Assembly (NCBI RefSeq): GCF_001949145.1
Contig: NW_019091366.1
Span: 3,058,121-3,110,692, forward strand
DNA: 52,572 nucleotides
Direction of reading: 5' to 3'
DNA from: Acanthaster planci
Taxonomy: Eukaryota; Echinodermata; Asteroidea; Valvatida; Acanthasteridae
The notes under the pieces are model-generated. The model saw nothing but the letters and a program-made list of their open reading frames with translations, had not been told where the DNA came from and made no database searches. Shown in pieces: positions 25,101-40,100 of this stretch; position 1 is the stretch's first letter; each line of letters begins with the position of its first letter. The translations under genes and the position numbers were made by a program.

Positions 25101-28100
25101 AGGTCCATCCTGTCTGCTGTCTAGAGGCAAAATACTGGAAGGGCAAGGAGGCCAACTGAGATGGCACCCAGGCTGTTATGAAAATGTGTGTGGTCGTCAT
25201 CTCAAGAGGGCGCTAACTTTGATATTGCTACCCCTCCCTTAACCCTCCTATGCTGAAGTCGCTCTTTGGGTCACTTGGTAAACACCTCAAAGAAGCACAG
25301 CTGTGTTGTGTTGTGCACTGCACCAACTGTCCCTCACAGGAATATCAGATTGCACTGCTGAAAAATCTGGATGCTTGTAGTACCGACGGGCTAGAGTCGT
25401 TTGAAGAGTAAGACCAAACACTTGGATAAGAACGAGGTTGAAGCTGTTGCGTCTAACCTGTATCTGCAATAAAAAGGTTGTCTTCCGCATGGCTGAAAAT
25501 GTGCTGCTGACTTGAGGCAGTGGTGATGCCCCGGGCCTCTGTGACCAGTGGGGGTGGCCGGACGTTCAGATGACTGTGCTGCATCGAGCGCCGGGCCCCG
25601 CTGTTCCGCACGCAGCTGCACATTGGACTCCGCTGCTGTCATGTGCTCAAGTAGGCCACCGAAGGTGTACGGAACCTGCCAGGGAGAGGCCCTGTTAAGT
25701 GCTGGTCAAGGGCTCGGCACCAGGGAATTTCCACTTGTAGAACACGGCAGAGTAGACTCGGTGAAAATGACATGCTTAAGGGGCCGATCAGGCTTAGAGG
25801 AACCGTGGATTTGCCCGTAACGTGGCTCGAACCATAGATAGAACTTCCAGTCCTGTGTCAGGTTTTGGTGGTCTCCGCCATTTTTACATGGAAAATAGCG
25901 AGGTCGCGTGTAAATGTGAAACTCTATTGTATACTATATTCACACGATGTCGACTAAATGCATCGCTGAAAAAAACTAGGACGAGTCTTAGTTCTACGCA
26001 GCCTTTTATGAGGGGTCATGCAGTGAGCATGGAGGGTGTGGCTTGGGCGACCTTTTTCAACGAGTTTTGACGCACATGCGCACTGCTATGCAAATGTAGG
26101 TAAACTGAGGTGAAATGTTTTCTGTAATGAAATTTCAATATAACTAATTTAGAATCCAATACAATGACTATTTGGACTGTTATATTCTTAGACATAACAA
26201 TACCAGACAACTTATCATTATCCCAGAATGCAGTCATCATTAACAAGAGTAAGGCAGGTGACGTTAATCTGACTTCAATTATATGTCAAGTTGGGAGTTT
26301 TAATTTGCACATTCTGAAAGAAATGGTACTTTGTACTCAAAACATTGTGAAATCAAGAACTGTACAAGGAAATGGGTCCAGGAAAACTATGCCATCCCAC
26401 ATCCCAGTTTGTTGACAATATACCTGATTTGAACATGTGTGTTATGTACAGCAATAGGTGTGAGAGTTCCTGGTAGATGAAGGCCCCGTTCTGACTTTCT
26501 TGCATTGATCCTGCTAGGTTCTGGATGCCTCTGCTGATGGTAAGTCCTATTACTTGCATTAAAAATCTGAAAGTTGTAGCAGAAATATAAGGATATATAC
26601 CAAAAAGGCCTTTACAATATATTTTTGGTTGTCCCTGAATATTATCATGCTATCTGTATTTTGTTCACAGCTACATCTCTTCACACACATTACTCAAATA
26701 CTGAATATTGAATTTAATTTGAGCATGCCATTGTTCACACCTTGCAAGGACATCTTCTGCAGGTAAAACATTTGCGTTGACAATGTCTTCTTCTCGGCTT
26801 CTTTCATCTTCCAGTGGACAGACAAACAGGTCTGTTGTTAGACCAAGCTCTCTTAACCTAGACAGGATAGTTTCTTCCTTAGACTGGGAGATAAGAACAT
26901 TCAGAATTGCCAGGGCCATACCCAACCAGCGTTGCTTCAGGGTAGGATGGTTCTACACATAAGACAATAAAATAATTCAATAAGTAAACAAACAAGTATA
27001 CTAAATGATATGCCATGCCAGTAATGTTCTGACAAAATCTGAATAAATGAACTTTGTGAATCCTATGCACTTACTGTTTCGTAAGGGACAAGTAACAACG
27101 ACTTGAGCAATATATCCACAGGTCTAAGAGCACTGGGAGCAACAACTCCAAACAGGTGATGCAAAGTGTCCAGGGCTTCCTGACAATCCAAATTAATCTA
27201 AAAGGGAGAAACAAGATAACTGTCAAACCTCTTCTCAGTAGAATGCTACAGGCTGAAAATTCTGACATAATTCTCACATAAATGCTGTTCAGAAAATCAA
27301 GATGCTATGTCTCTGTTTTGAGCTTTTCACCTGTTGCCTTGCTAACAGAGGTAAGATCATGTCCACAACTTGTCGTGACAGTCTTTTCCATTTGTCTTCA
27401 CTATCTCGATGAGCTTGCAACAGGACAGGAATGAACATCTCTAATGCCTGCAAAACTCAGATACAAGTATTTTATGAGTGTGACAAAAAGTATATGAGGG
27501 CTGGCAAATGAAGTGTAGATTCAACGTTTTTTAAAAAATAATATCATACCTGATGGAAGTGAATGAGTCTCTGCAGCATAGATTCAACTACTTCTCTCTG
27601 AGTGTCTAGCTCTCTTGCCGAGTCAGATTTACTAGAGCCACGTAGAACATACAAGTCATGAACCAGTGGCTTCAATGCAGGTACAGCTGTAATGATATCA
27701 ACAAGTTTCACAAGTTCTTTTAATTAAAGAAATAATATACTCACCTCATCAACATAAAAGTATCATTATCTCATACATATGAGCAAAATTTCTGTTTTCT
27801 GAACCAATTAAACAGAAAAATTCTGGTTCATAGAAAGTTTGTTTATAAAAGTCAATAAAAAGTTACCATGTGTGGTTGCCTGCTGTCCACTTGCCATAAT
27901 ACCATCACAGAGTTGTATAATCTTAGGCATTGCAATGACTGCTTTGCTGTGATAACGCTCATAGGATAGTAGCACCAAGAAATGGAAGATGTGAGGTATA
28001 AGGGTATCATAGTCCCTGAATACATCGAAGCAGGTAAACAGCATTAATATAAAGTTAAACCAACACTGATATCTCGGTTAAAAGTTGACTACCAAAACAT

Positions 28101-31100
28101 CAAATACAATGTATCCCTGAATTTCAACTGTAGTATTCTTGTCAATGTGGGATTGTCAACATATCTTTATTCAAACTGCTCATTTCATGCTCGTGAAACC
28201 TGAATACAAAATTCACTCAAAAACTGTGTATGCTGTGCTTTCTTTGCTTTGTTGATACGTGCACAAACCACGCAGAAATTCAACAATCAACAAATTTATG
28301 TCTTACGAACCATGGTCTCAAAGACAAATGATTTGTTTTCAACACGTACAATTAAATTGTGAGCCCAACAAAGAAGGTACATTCTACATTGTGCTGATGC
28401 ACTAAAAGTTTGTTTTCAGATTTCGTGAAATGACAAAAACAGAGTAAAAGAAAAATAGGGAATATTATTCACACAAGAATAATATTTACTTACTTGACAT
28501 GGCCTTCCTCAACATATTCAAACTGTTTCACAACAAAGCCAATGAAGATCTGTGACAAAAAAGTAAAATATGCAGTACATATACAATCACATAGCAACAC
28601 TGCAGTTAATTTGATGCATCACTGAGTAATGGAACACAGTGAGCTGTACCAAGTAATGTTTTCTATGGAATACTCACAAGTCATTAACCCTAACCGCATA
28701 GGGGGTATGTAAAATCATTGAAATTGGAGGATTTGAGACTGTTCGGGCTATGAGATGCCAATCTAGCTCAGTCTTAAAAAAGTTCATTTTCGGCTTCATC
28801 AGCTAGAAGCATTTGATATTAAGATGTATTCTGGAATGTTCATGGTTCATAAATGGACACTAACCTGGTCCGAGTCCAGCAAGCAGTAGTTGACTCTCAA
28901 CTGTACAAGCTGCGCTAACAAATGCAAGACTTGTTGTTGTAGGGGGATGCTGCTTGTTATGGTGTACTGCTTCAGAGCTCGAATGACTAGCGGTTCAAAC
29001 AGGCGGATATATGAGTGCACTGAGGTCTGAAATAACAAAATAAGTTCTCTTTAATATCACATGTAAGTACTTTTTTACAAAAATAGCTTTATATCAAATA
29101 CATTAGAGGCAGTTTTAATTATCTGAATTGGATTTTGAGCATGAACCTTCTCTTTATTGCTGACCCTTCCCATCAAGCTTTTCTTGTCAATCTTTGACTT
29201 CACCCAACCAAACAACCTGCAATTCAAAAACAGAAAAGTTACATTACAATGATGCTTGATGATGCCAGAAACTGCACACTGAGCAGTCTGTATAGTAGTT
29301 TTTTTATGCTCAGTTGGTGGTACAAGATTGCTAGAACTACAATAAACTGTTCAAATAGCTTCTTAATATTTCTTGTGAAGCAGATTTGTCACGACGATGA
29401 CAACCACACTATCCAGAGTACAACTGTTATAAAATCATTTTAGGTGTTTGTTTTCTTGTGTAACATGAACTGACTTTTAACTCTATTCCAATAAACAAAG
29501 TGCATGTTTCCTCAGCCTTGTTATTAACACTGAGTATGGGGTTTCAGGTGGTCCATTGTATGTAAAGCTAATGATTGTCATCCACTGACATGCACCTCAT
29601 TCTGTAGCCTATGAAGTATGACTCAAATTGCAGCACTACATGTAGATAGGAAATACTGGATTAAACAGCCGCTTTCACTCCACATATCCAATAGGATATC
29701 CTTCAGTCTCAGGATGAACAATCAAGTTTAGTTTAGATTGGCAATACTATGTTCGTTTGATATTCTTGATTTCTTTGTGATACTAAATGAAAAGTATTAT
29801 TTTAAAGGGTACTAGATGGGCAGTATAAAGTTAACCTATTCTTCTTATCCAACATACCCAGCACTTCCTCCTTCAGCCTCAGGATTAGCACGCATCTTTG
29901 GTCCAAGCTGGTTTAGTGACTGGTTATACTGGGTCAAGGGTGTGACAAAGCAATCATGGTAGATACCAGGCTTCATATTTGATGTCAAACGAAATGCTTT
30001 GCCTGGTTTGTTTGGGAAGTTGGAAGATGGAATCTCTGCGGAGCTAGCCATGTTAGTGAAGAACAGAGCTTTCAGTAGCTGTACAATATTAAAACGAGAA
30101 CCTATTCTGTTAAATAGAAAAACTAATACTTGTCACAGTCACAGCATGAGCTCATGATAACTGTACTCAAGATCAAACTTTCTTTAAAAGAAATTACATT
30201 TGTATTGTTTTTACGTACCTGTTCTACACATAAGACAGTCGATGTAGGTTCAATGGTGAAGCATGCTTTTAAATAGCTTAGAAGTTCCTCTGTATACTGC
30301 AAGAGCAACATAATACCAATCAATGAGCAACTTAATTGTACTAATCAAATTCCATGGTAACAGGGAGTTGTTTAATTTGTACCTTGCCAACTTCATTCAT
30401 GGTTGCTATCTCCAGCAACTGTGAGAAACTATCCAAACTTGTCTTCAACAGACCAGCAAACTTGTCAGCTCGACACAGATCGAGAGTCACCTGAAGCGGG
30501 AAATCATCAAGAGAGGGCATCACGAGGAAGCCTAATAAGGTATTACAACAGGAAATGCACCCTGGTGTGTTCCTTCAGGTTCTATCTCATAATGTCGGCA
30601 TAAACCAACACCTGAAATATAACCCTAAATGGTACAAGATGTTGATGGGAGAATATGAGGATAAGCAAGAGGGTGGGCGTATATGGTGTGTGAGTAAGCT
30701 ACATGTATCTATCCCCTGCTACCTGAGGGTTAACAGACATGACATAAGAATCTACTAAGCAATTNNNNNNNNNNNNNNNNNNNNNNNNNNNNNATTAGAG
30801 TACCTTGTAGTTGTTATATGCTGACTTCATAACCTCGTACAGTTTCATATAATGAGGTAGCTGATAGAAGGCACCATAGGTTGATTTAGGACTCTTCTTT
30901 TCCTCTGCAGTTTCAGCCTTGTCTATGTAAATATAATTAAAGTTGATTTGAATAAAACTGTATTCATGTCTGGGAGAGGGGAAATCTGCTTGTCATGATT
31001 GTGTGTTCAATGACATGTTTTCTTGGTCCACTGTCTCTGTCATTACCTGCTTGTAATAGTTTGTCTATTTGGAGACATGCTTTCTTGGTCCAGTGTCTGT

Positions 31101-34100
31101 CATTACCTGCTTGTAATTTTGTGTGTTCAATGACATGCTTCCTTGGTCCACTGTCTCCGTCATTACCTGCTTGTAATAGTTTGTCTATTTGGAGACATGC
31201 TTTCTTGGTCCAGCGTCTGTCATTACCTGCTTGTAATAGTTTGTGTGTTCAATGACATGCTTCCTTGGTCCACTGTCTCTGTCATTACCTGCTTGTAATT
31301 TTGCTTGTGTGTTTGGTGACATACTTCCTTGGTCCATGGTGTCCTTGTCTTTTCCTTTAGCTCTCCTTTTAATGGGACTTAGTGAAGGGCCGGCAGGTAA
31401 TGAGGGGAGTGTCGTCTGCCATGTAAAGGTCAAACATCAAATGAGTAAATTAAGTGGAGCTATGTGCTTCAAGTAAAATGCACGTCAAGTAAAATACAGT
31501 TGCTGTAGGATGATGACAAAAGTGTACCACTGACAAAAATGAAAGTTCTCCTACTAAAGTTTACTTTAATTTTGTCAACAGTATCATGTGACACAGCTTG
31601 GACATCACTGATGTGATTTTATACTACAAGCTCAAAGCTGATGATACACAGAACAGGCATTTTGAAACAGATTGGTCACTTCTACTTTACCTGAGATTTT
31701 GGTGGGCCTGGCTGTGTTCCTTCAATTACATGTGCACAAATACAAAGCACTCTTGCCACATGCTGCATTAATTGTGCAGCTAGAGGTACTAGCAGTCTAT
31801 TTTGAAGGCAAGCCCAACTCTCCTCCTCAGCAGAAGTTGACTGGGTTGTGGCTGACGGCTTGGTAGGGGTGATAACCTTCAGAGAATGATAGGCAATCCC
31901 TACAAGGTAAAACACATGTACAAAACATCAGTTGTAACCCGTGGAGACAATAGCAGTCTGCTCAAATAGTACCTCTCGCAATGAGGTATGACAACATGTG
32001 ATAACAAACCTCCTCCTAAACACTGAAAGTACTGGTTTGGTTTACATGTATATAGTTTTATGGTGTTAATCAATACCCGATAGACATAATGAACAAAAGT
32101 ATTTGTACAGTTTGTGGTATTAGCAGCCTGCAATTTGAAATTTGCAATCTCAGGACTCCTTGACAAAGACTAAGTTGAGGTTTATAGAACAGGATATGAC
32201 ATTTGTCTAATTAACTGTAACTATGACTCACCAATGAGAATGTTGCCTGCCAGATGAAGGGCATCTTGATGAGCAGTGAGGTCAAGCAATAACAGAGATG
32301 ATGTCAAGTTGGAAAGGATCAAAGGGAGAGGACCACACCCAGAACCATTACACAGCTCTTCAAGACCAGCAGGAACACCTTGACTTCCAAAGCTGTGGGG
32401 AATGTACATAACATTGTATACAAAGAGGATCATATGAGGAATGGCAGACTTCAAGGCAGCACATACAACAGCCCTGTTTGGTTGATGTGGGCATGCGCAT
32501 GCAGTTTTAGGCATGTGTGTTAGTTCTAAGCACGCACACAACTCCGGACCAGTTTGTATGCTGCCACCATGTGTCTCAAAGTCTCCTATTACACATGGAC
32601 AAGTTGTTCAGAGACCATTCAAACTCCATGATCTGATCCCACATCAATGCTGTTCCTCGCTGCCATATTCAGAAACCAGGGTCTGCAGTGTGTTGCACTC
32701 TTACACACATCGAAAAACATATTTTTACAGGGTCTAGGCCCAATTCTTGAACTTGAATAGCTTAAAATGCTGCTCATTTTAGTTTTCTTTTATTTCTAAT
32801 GATACCTAATAAGGTGACTTGGTAGAATAATATTAATATTTAATCACCACTCATGGAATGGCCCTGATAAGAAATAAAGGAGAAAAAATAGAAAAAACAT
32901 TAAAAATTGCTGGTAATGTTAATTAGCGGATGTTTATTATCAAAAGGAAATTAACAACGGGAATGAATACGATTGACAGGTCTGGAGCCTACAACATGAA
33001 GATCTGAAGGCGCACTTATTGAACTTCACACATCTAGAAATTCATTTGTACATTTACATGCCAATACAGGTAGCTGCCGACAGGCCTCTGAATCAGGGCA
33101 AATACCAAACATATTGGAAGGTTGGTACGGTTCACACAAGCTGATGACCATTTCTGAAATGGGCTTTCAGAGCTACAGGTAGGTCTACTGTCTGCACATC
33201 TCTGCATGTTCCCCATGGAGTGAAGACCTAGACCTAGCCATAGACGACAGATTTGGATGCAACCTAAGTCTGCCATTAAAGAACCTGACACCTTATGATG
33301 GCAATAGAGGGCTCTTTATGTCCCAAGTGAAATATATTTATCCCACAGAGCTTTACGTTCCACATAGTACGGCTTCACTTTGTGTTACTTATTTTTCCAA
33401 TGACTGTATATATAAATATATATCTTTTTTTACCTTCCTGCAGCAGTTCTGTGCCGACCAGAAGATTTGACAGAATTATCCTTCACCAGTGGCGATTGAC
33501 ACATTGCGCAATTCCAGGCACTCGGATGGGCTATGACTGAATACGTCATAGACAGCTGACACAAGGCATGGCAACATCCAAACTGATATAGAACCCAAAA
33601 TGTTATATTTAAACATGAAGGGAACAAAGAGTAGGCTCAACTTTAGACTACTTTAAATAAGACTACAGGTAATTGTATTTTAGACGTATTATTTGCATTA
33701 TGATACTTTTTATCAATAGTTCAATAGCACCTTGGGAATAAGTTAACCTGCTGATATGCTTACAAGGATTAGCAACTCCTAGCCCAAATCCTTTGAAACT
33801 GTATAAGCAGTCATGAGCACAAAACATGCCCATACCATTCATTGGTACCTTCAAGATGTGAATGACATTTTACTTAAATTTTTTTTACAGAGGTAACAAA
33901 ATAGTGTACATGTACTTGGACACAGCAACAAAATCTATTTGTTGGGGTCATTTGGCATGCTGAGGTAATATTGGGGGCACTGGGTGTGCTGATCATCAGG
34001 AGTAACAAGTTTCTGGTGGAATGTACAGCGTTCAAGTAAGCACAGTGCATTCACTTGTATAGCTCAACAGCCTGGTGGGGGGGTATTACACAGGGCACAT

Positions 34101-37100
34101 ACATGGGAAGTGATGCTTACACATTGGCCCATTTTCTCCATTAACCTACCTTGATGTATTTTGAGGAACAAGCATTCATAGCCTTGACTATTACGTCAAC
34201 AACTCTTGACAATGCAGAATCAATAGTGGCTCTTCCACCCTCTGGACCACTCTTGAAGATAACAATTTCACTCATAGCAGTCGTTTGAGCCTAGATAGAC
34301 AATGTCAGATAGAACATGTTAGAATTTCTTCTGCTTGGAACCACACTTTTTAATTATCTGGACAGAAAGTTCGCACTGCTGCTCTTACCTGAGAATACTG
34401 CACTGCATCTCCTATCACTGGATCAACATACTTAGAAATTTGGTCTTTGGCTAATGCTGACAATGGATCCTGGTGGGGATAGTCCACAGGGTAGAACAGC
34501 TTAGGAACCATCCTTTAAGGAGATATCAGAAAAGCTAAGTGAACATAAAGTTCACTTCAAACTGGTCCTTAAACTGACCCTTAATTTTTTGACTTAATTT
34601 GTGCCTATGGACAGGAAAATATAATTGAAGGTCAATATTGTATAATAGCAGTGTTCTTACTTTACAATTGCTTCAGCTGCTGCATGCCTGACACGTACAT
34701 CATGACTGCCAAGGAACTTCAGTACTATATCATTCAGGACAGAATCTTGAGCACTGTTCAGCTGCAGAAAGAATAAACTTAGTTTATACCACACTAAAAA
34801 ATCGAAGGTTTATTGACTACTCATAAATACCTGGGACAGTTTTTCTATTCCTATTGATCAAAATGTGTCATGTGACTGTATATTAACATTTGATAATGCC
34901 CGCTGAGAAGTGATAATTCCTGCTGTGTAAATTATGCACTGGCATATGAATACGATACAGTTTCATTGGGTCTCACTAGTCAGGAGTCTGTATGCATGCA
35001 ATGCACCCCTCGCCCCAAGTTCATTGAAGGGGATTCTATTGGACAACTTTCAAAAGGAATACACCATAAAATGGACGGGGGTGTTCGAGAAAATGAAACT
35101 AAAGTTTTAGAATAAAATCGTTGGAAATCTATTATATGTTTGACTTTCATTTGACTCTCTGAATAAAATACCATTTATGAATGGTATGTTCAAGACCCTG
35201 CTCAAGAGAATGAACGTTGATGTGGCTCCAGCATTAGTTGAATCCATTCTCCTGAGCTGGTCTTAAAGCACATATTTATTCCCTTTATCATCAAGACCCA
35301 CAACTGGCTAGAAGGTTAACTGGAATCTGTGCTTATATTCAGCGAAGTGGCTGATGTGGTGTTTTAGCAAGAAGGTAATTAAGTCTGGACAGGAGCAATT
35401 TACAACTGGTGAACCATACAAGAACACTTTTGAAACCCCCTTAACCCCCTAGATTTACGTTTAAGCCCTACAAAACACAACTCTCCAACCAAATCAGGGC
35501 CTACAATGTTTAGTATCCACTTGTCCCAAGGGTCTTGGTGCTTGAGGATATTTATAACAACCCACTTTATGTCATGGCATCACATACAGTAGATTCCTAA
35601 GAAGGATCAAACTTGTTTGAGCATTATATCTGTACAGCACCATATGTAACCAATGCAATGGTTGTGCCCACTTTAGACACTGCATCACGCATCTCCACCA
35701 TATAGCATAATCTGAAGTTTTAACACAATACATGTACACATCAAGAAATCTACTCTCAAAAGGTTCACTGAATTTCAATATAACTTTTATGCAAAGTGCA
35801 TTAGTTCTGGATGGCCAAAGACTCCACATGTCCTCATGCTACAAAGGCTCCATTATAACACATTCACTCCATTGCTAAAAGCATTTTTTATGGAAACCAA
35901 AAAATCCTTGAAAAGTCAGCTCTGTAGTAGTTTTTTCAATGTGAACTTTAAGTTACAAGCTCACTGTTTTGTTTTGATAATGGGAGCAATGAACATGAAA
36001 ATGCTCCCTCGCATTCAGTACTATAATTTTTATTATATATATATGTACCTTGGTTAAATAACTGTGGTGCGTTGACTGTCTTTGTTTGTTCTCCAAAAAC
36101 TGCATCAGTCTGTTGATAAATAAAAAGCATCATTAAAAGCAACATCAAGTGTGCTAAATCTACTGATCTTGGTAAGTATACAAGTTTTGATGACCTCATG
36201 TCATCGCCATATCACAAATCCTACACACAATGCAAAAATTGACTGTCCTGAAACCTAGTTGGTAGATATAAATGTAATCTGTGTCTATAATACCAAATAT
36301 GAATTGACTTTTTGACAACTAACTTTTACACTAAGTAATCCAATTCAATTGCATGTACCATTGCTATAAAAAAAGGTTTCCTTTTGCCATTTTACTCTAA
36401 AACTTACTTAAAGTTTATTCCACTAAGGAGATCAAGTAGTTCAACTTGTACAAGCCAATAGGAACACTTCTTGAGTTCCAAAAGGTCATGGGTCAACTGA
36501 AGACCAAGGATGCCATGGCGACTCTTGCAGAGATCCAACAGGCAAAGCTTCAAGTTTGAAATAGCAAAAAAAAAAAAACAACAACACCAAACAAAACACG
36601 TGACTACACATTTCAGCTGTTACTACATTTTGAAGTAAAAAATTCTCAACTTCATATTCTGAAAGTCCTTGCTTGAGTTTCAGCATTACAGGGATTGACT
36701 ACTGTACGTAAGCCAATATTATTCAAAGTTGAGAATACATTCAATATTCACTCAACACTACTGTATGTTCATACACCTTCAGGCTCATACTCATGTTTTC
36801 TTAGTTTCACCTTGATGGCTTGGCAAGCACTCCTCAATGTGACAGATGATTCATCTTTAAGTGATGTTGACAGTAAGGAGACTAAGTAGTCTAAACTCAT
36901 TGGATCTGCAAAATGTAATACATCATATAGTACACTCAGACACCAATATAAATTCTTTTATAACAGTAGTTGGACTCACTTCAGTGTAACTTTTCTGCTA
37001 AACTGGTGTCTGAATGTTTTGTAAGTTTCACCGAATAAGTTTAGGTTTGATGTTAAAATGGTACCACCTTGGGGGTGGGTTTAGTGCTAAACTGAAATGA

Positions 37101-40100
37101 TTTTCAAATTACGTATAGTGTCTGAATAGTTTAAGGTAAAACGCTTCCTGTTTTAGTTGGTTACATGTAAGTGTACCCCGAGTTACGTAACAGGCTTTCT
37201 GTTTTGCACTTTCATTCGTAAACAAGCATGGTAGTCCAGCAGGCAAACCAAAGCAGTGTGACGTACAATGTACTATTGGCGCACATGGGTTATGTACTGG
37301 TACATATACCGTACCATGATTTTTTAAGTTCATGGTTCGCATTTTCATGCATCCATCTCCTCCAATTTCTTTTGTTGATAGTTGAATCAAATGTACAGCA
37401 AATGTAGCATTTGTTTTAATGTTACTACGAACCCCCTATGGTGAGAAACCATTTTAACTCTGACAGTTTTAGCTAAAATGCTGTTTGAACACAGCCATGT
37501 TGATGGGTCTCAGTTCTTCAGAATTTACAAATTTACAAGGAGACTCATTTGTCAACAAATGATTAGATCCATGGATTTTTGCATGTTAGTTAATTCAATC
37601 TAGCAATTCAGTCCTTAAGTTGAGATATGTATAGTCATTCAAGTGAAAATGCGGTTGAAGCAAATGTGTACTGTACATGTATTTGTGCATGCAATTTTAC
37701 CACACGCATAGGACACTACAAGCTATTGTTCAAATTATGCTTTACTCTATCAACAAAAATGTTGGAATTCAACAAGAGCACTGAGTACACGTACTTGCTA
37801 GGATTCATGTACATTTAAGGCCTTACCTGTAAATAAGTAATCTTGGCATGTGTCCCAGCACCACCTGGTGAAGTCATAGGCAGATTCAACAAGTGATGCT
37901 CTGATCAGGTTTCCAATTATCAGTGTAGTTTGGCCACGAAGTTGATGGTCATTATGACTCATGTACAGTAAGATATCACGAATCAACTGATCTTCTAGAA
38001 AATTGAATAAACAATTATGGCAAGCTTACAAGCACCAACCAATAAATAAAGAACCTCTAAATCAATAAGTCTGAGAACAGAGCTCGAGATATCTTCTTTT
38101 TTTAAGCAGTAAAATCAAATTTCTCAAATAAAACATGGACAAACCTTCTGCAGTTTCTGAAGCATCTGAGTTGAAGAGCTTTGCAAAGAAGATTCTAGGA
38201 TGCATGCCAACCATAAGTCCTACACAACTCAATGCAAGAGCCTTGACACTAATCCTCACATGTCTATCTGGCATAACGCCCCCACTATATCCTGTCAGAA
38301 GGTATGTTGAGCTTAGGAGTCGGACACAGTGAGTAACGGGATAGTCATCATCAGTGTAGTGACCTGTAAAGAGTGATTCAATAAAAATAAATTTACAAGA
38401 GACTTCTTATAAAACCTAATCATGAAATTACCTTTTTTTACTTGACAAATCGTAGAAAAATGTGCTAATACAAACTCTGTTATACCTAGTAGACATGTTC
38501 AGGTGTACACAATTCTGTGTACGCATTACACCAGCCCTGTTTAACAGAATATGAATGAAAAAACAAACAAAATACACAGAAATGTTGACTGAAAGAGTTG
38601 CTGGTACAGGTACTTGTATCAAATTTTGTATTTTTTATCAAGGTACCTCTAAAAATCTTTAAATGTATTTACCAATATCTCCTTGTTTTATCTTGACTTC
38701 TGTAGTTGGTGAGCTTTTGACTGATGAGTCTTCTCTACTTGTATCATCTTGAAAATCCATCTCGTCTGCCTTCAATAAATCAGAACTAGCCAATCTCCTT
38801 GCATCCAGTCCAACCTCTACGTCCAACCTGTCAACTAACATCTGTCTCATTTGGTCTCCTAGATATGACATGGTATCCTGAATGACAGAATCTTCTTCAA
38901 TGTCACCAATGTCAACATTAGAGTATTCACCTTGGTTATCATTCAGTAGGACCTCAGACTCATCAATGAGAGGTTCCAGGTTACCTGTTTCTTCAGGTAG
39001 AAGAGGAACATTGGCTAAGTTAGCAAGCATACTGATGGTTGATTCAGAGTCTATGCCTGTATCAGATGTGCTTGTTGAAGACGGCATATCAGCAGTACTG
39101 GTAGCTAAACTTAGTGAATCAGATTCTTCATCAAGACCAGAATCACCAAAAAGGCTTGGAGCTTGACTTCCTATGTAAATATTGAAAACAAATTAAATAA
39201 TCAAACATAAATATTGCCATATTTAAGAGAATTTTGTACTTGAACTGGGCTATTAACAAAACGATTTATAATATAATTAAAGCTTTATGCAGAGATCCAT
39301 ACAAACATACAATTGTGGTAGTAACACTTGTTTCAGAGCAACATGCAAGCTTGTAAGATGGAGGCTTGTAAGATGGAGGCTTGTACGATGGAGGCTTGTA
39401 AGATGGAGGCTTGTAAGGCTTGTATGTAAAAAGGAAGGATCACTGCAGTGCCATACTGCTTGGTCTGTATGACTATTGTGTGGCTGGTAATGTTAAACTT
39501 CCAAAAATCGGCCCTATTACTACTGTAGTGGTTTCATTTGTAAACTGTAAATGTCTTCCCTGTTTTGTCATGCAGCACATGGGTTTTCTTGGTAATGTTA
39601 CAAACTTATCTTGGTATGGCATGGGTAGATCTACTCAGACTGTGGCCAGACAAATAGTTCAACACAGCCGTATGTGCACTGTACAATAAAATGTCCTACT
39701 AAACTGCTGTCTGTGAGTCAGTGCATTTTGTTGTCAAGTAACCTACCCACAGCAGAATCATCGGTATCCTCTGGTGCTTTTCCTGTCTCCTCTTCAAATA
39801 TGGTTGTTACAGTAATGCCACCTTTACATAGCAAAATCTTAAGTAATGGTGGAGGAGTGGTTCGCAGCAATTGTTGCAAGGTCTCTAGAGTAGCTGTAAC
39901 AACATTATGATCAGTGTGTTGGGTACAGTTGAGGAGGAACTCATAAATCTGAAAAAAAGAAATCAATAAACGAGACAAATGTTAGTGTGATAACTATAAT
40001 TCAACATCACATGAAATAAGAAGAAAAAGACAACCCGTAAACGGGAAAATTATTCAAGGGATCCCAATAACAGTTAAGGACAGATCAAAATATCGCATTA

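Noticed and set aside
31001-31255. Plus-strand open frame through the 60-bp repeats
   Set aside because: It is the antisense of the exon 22-derived minisatellite. Openness follows from a period divisible by three.
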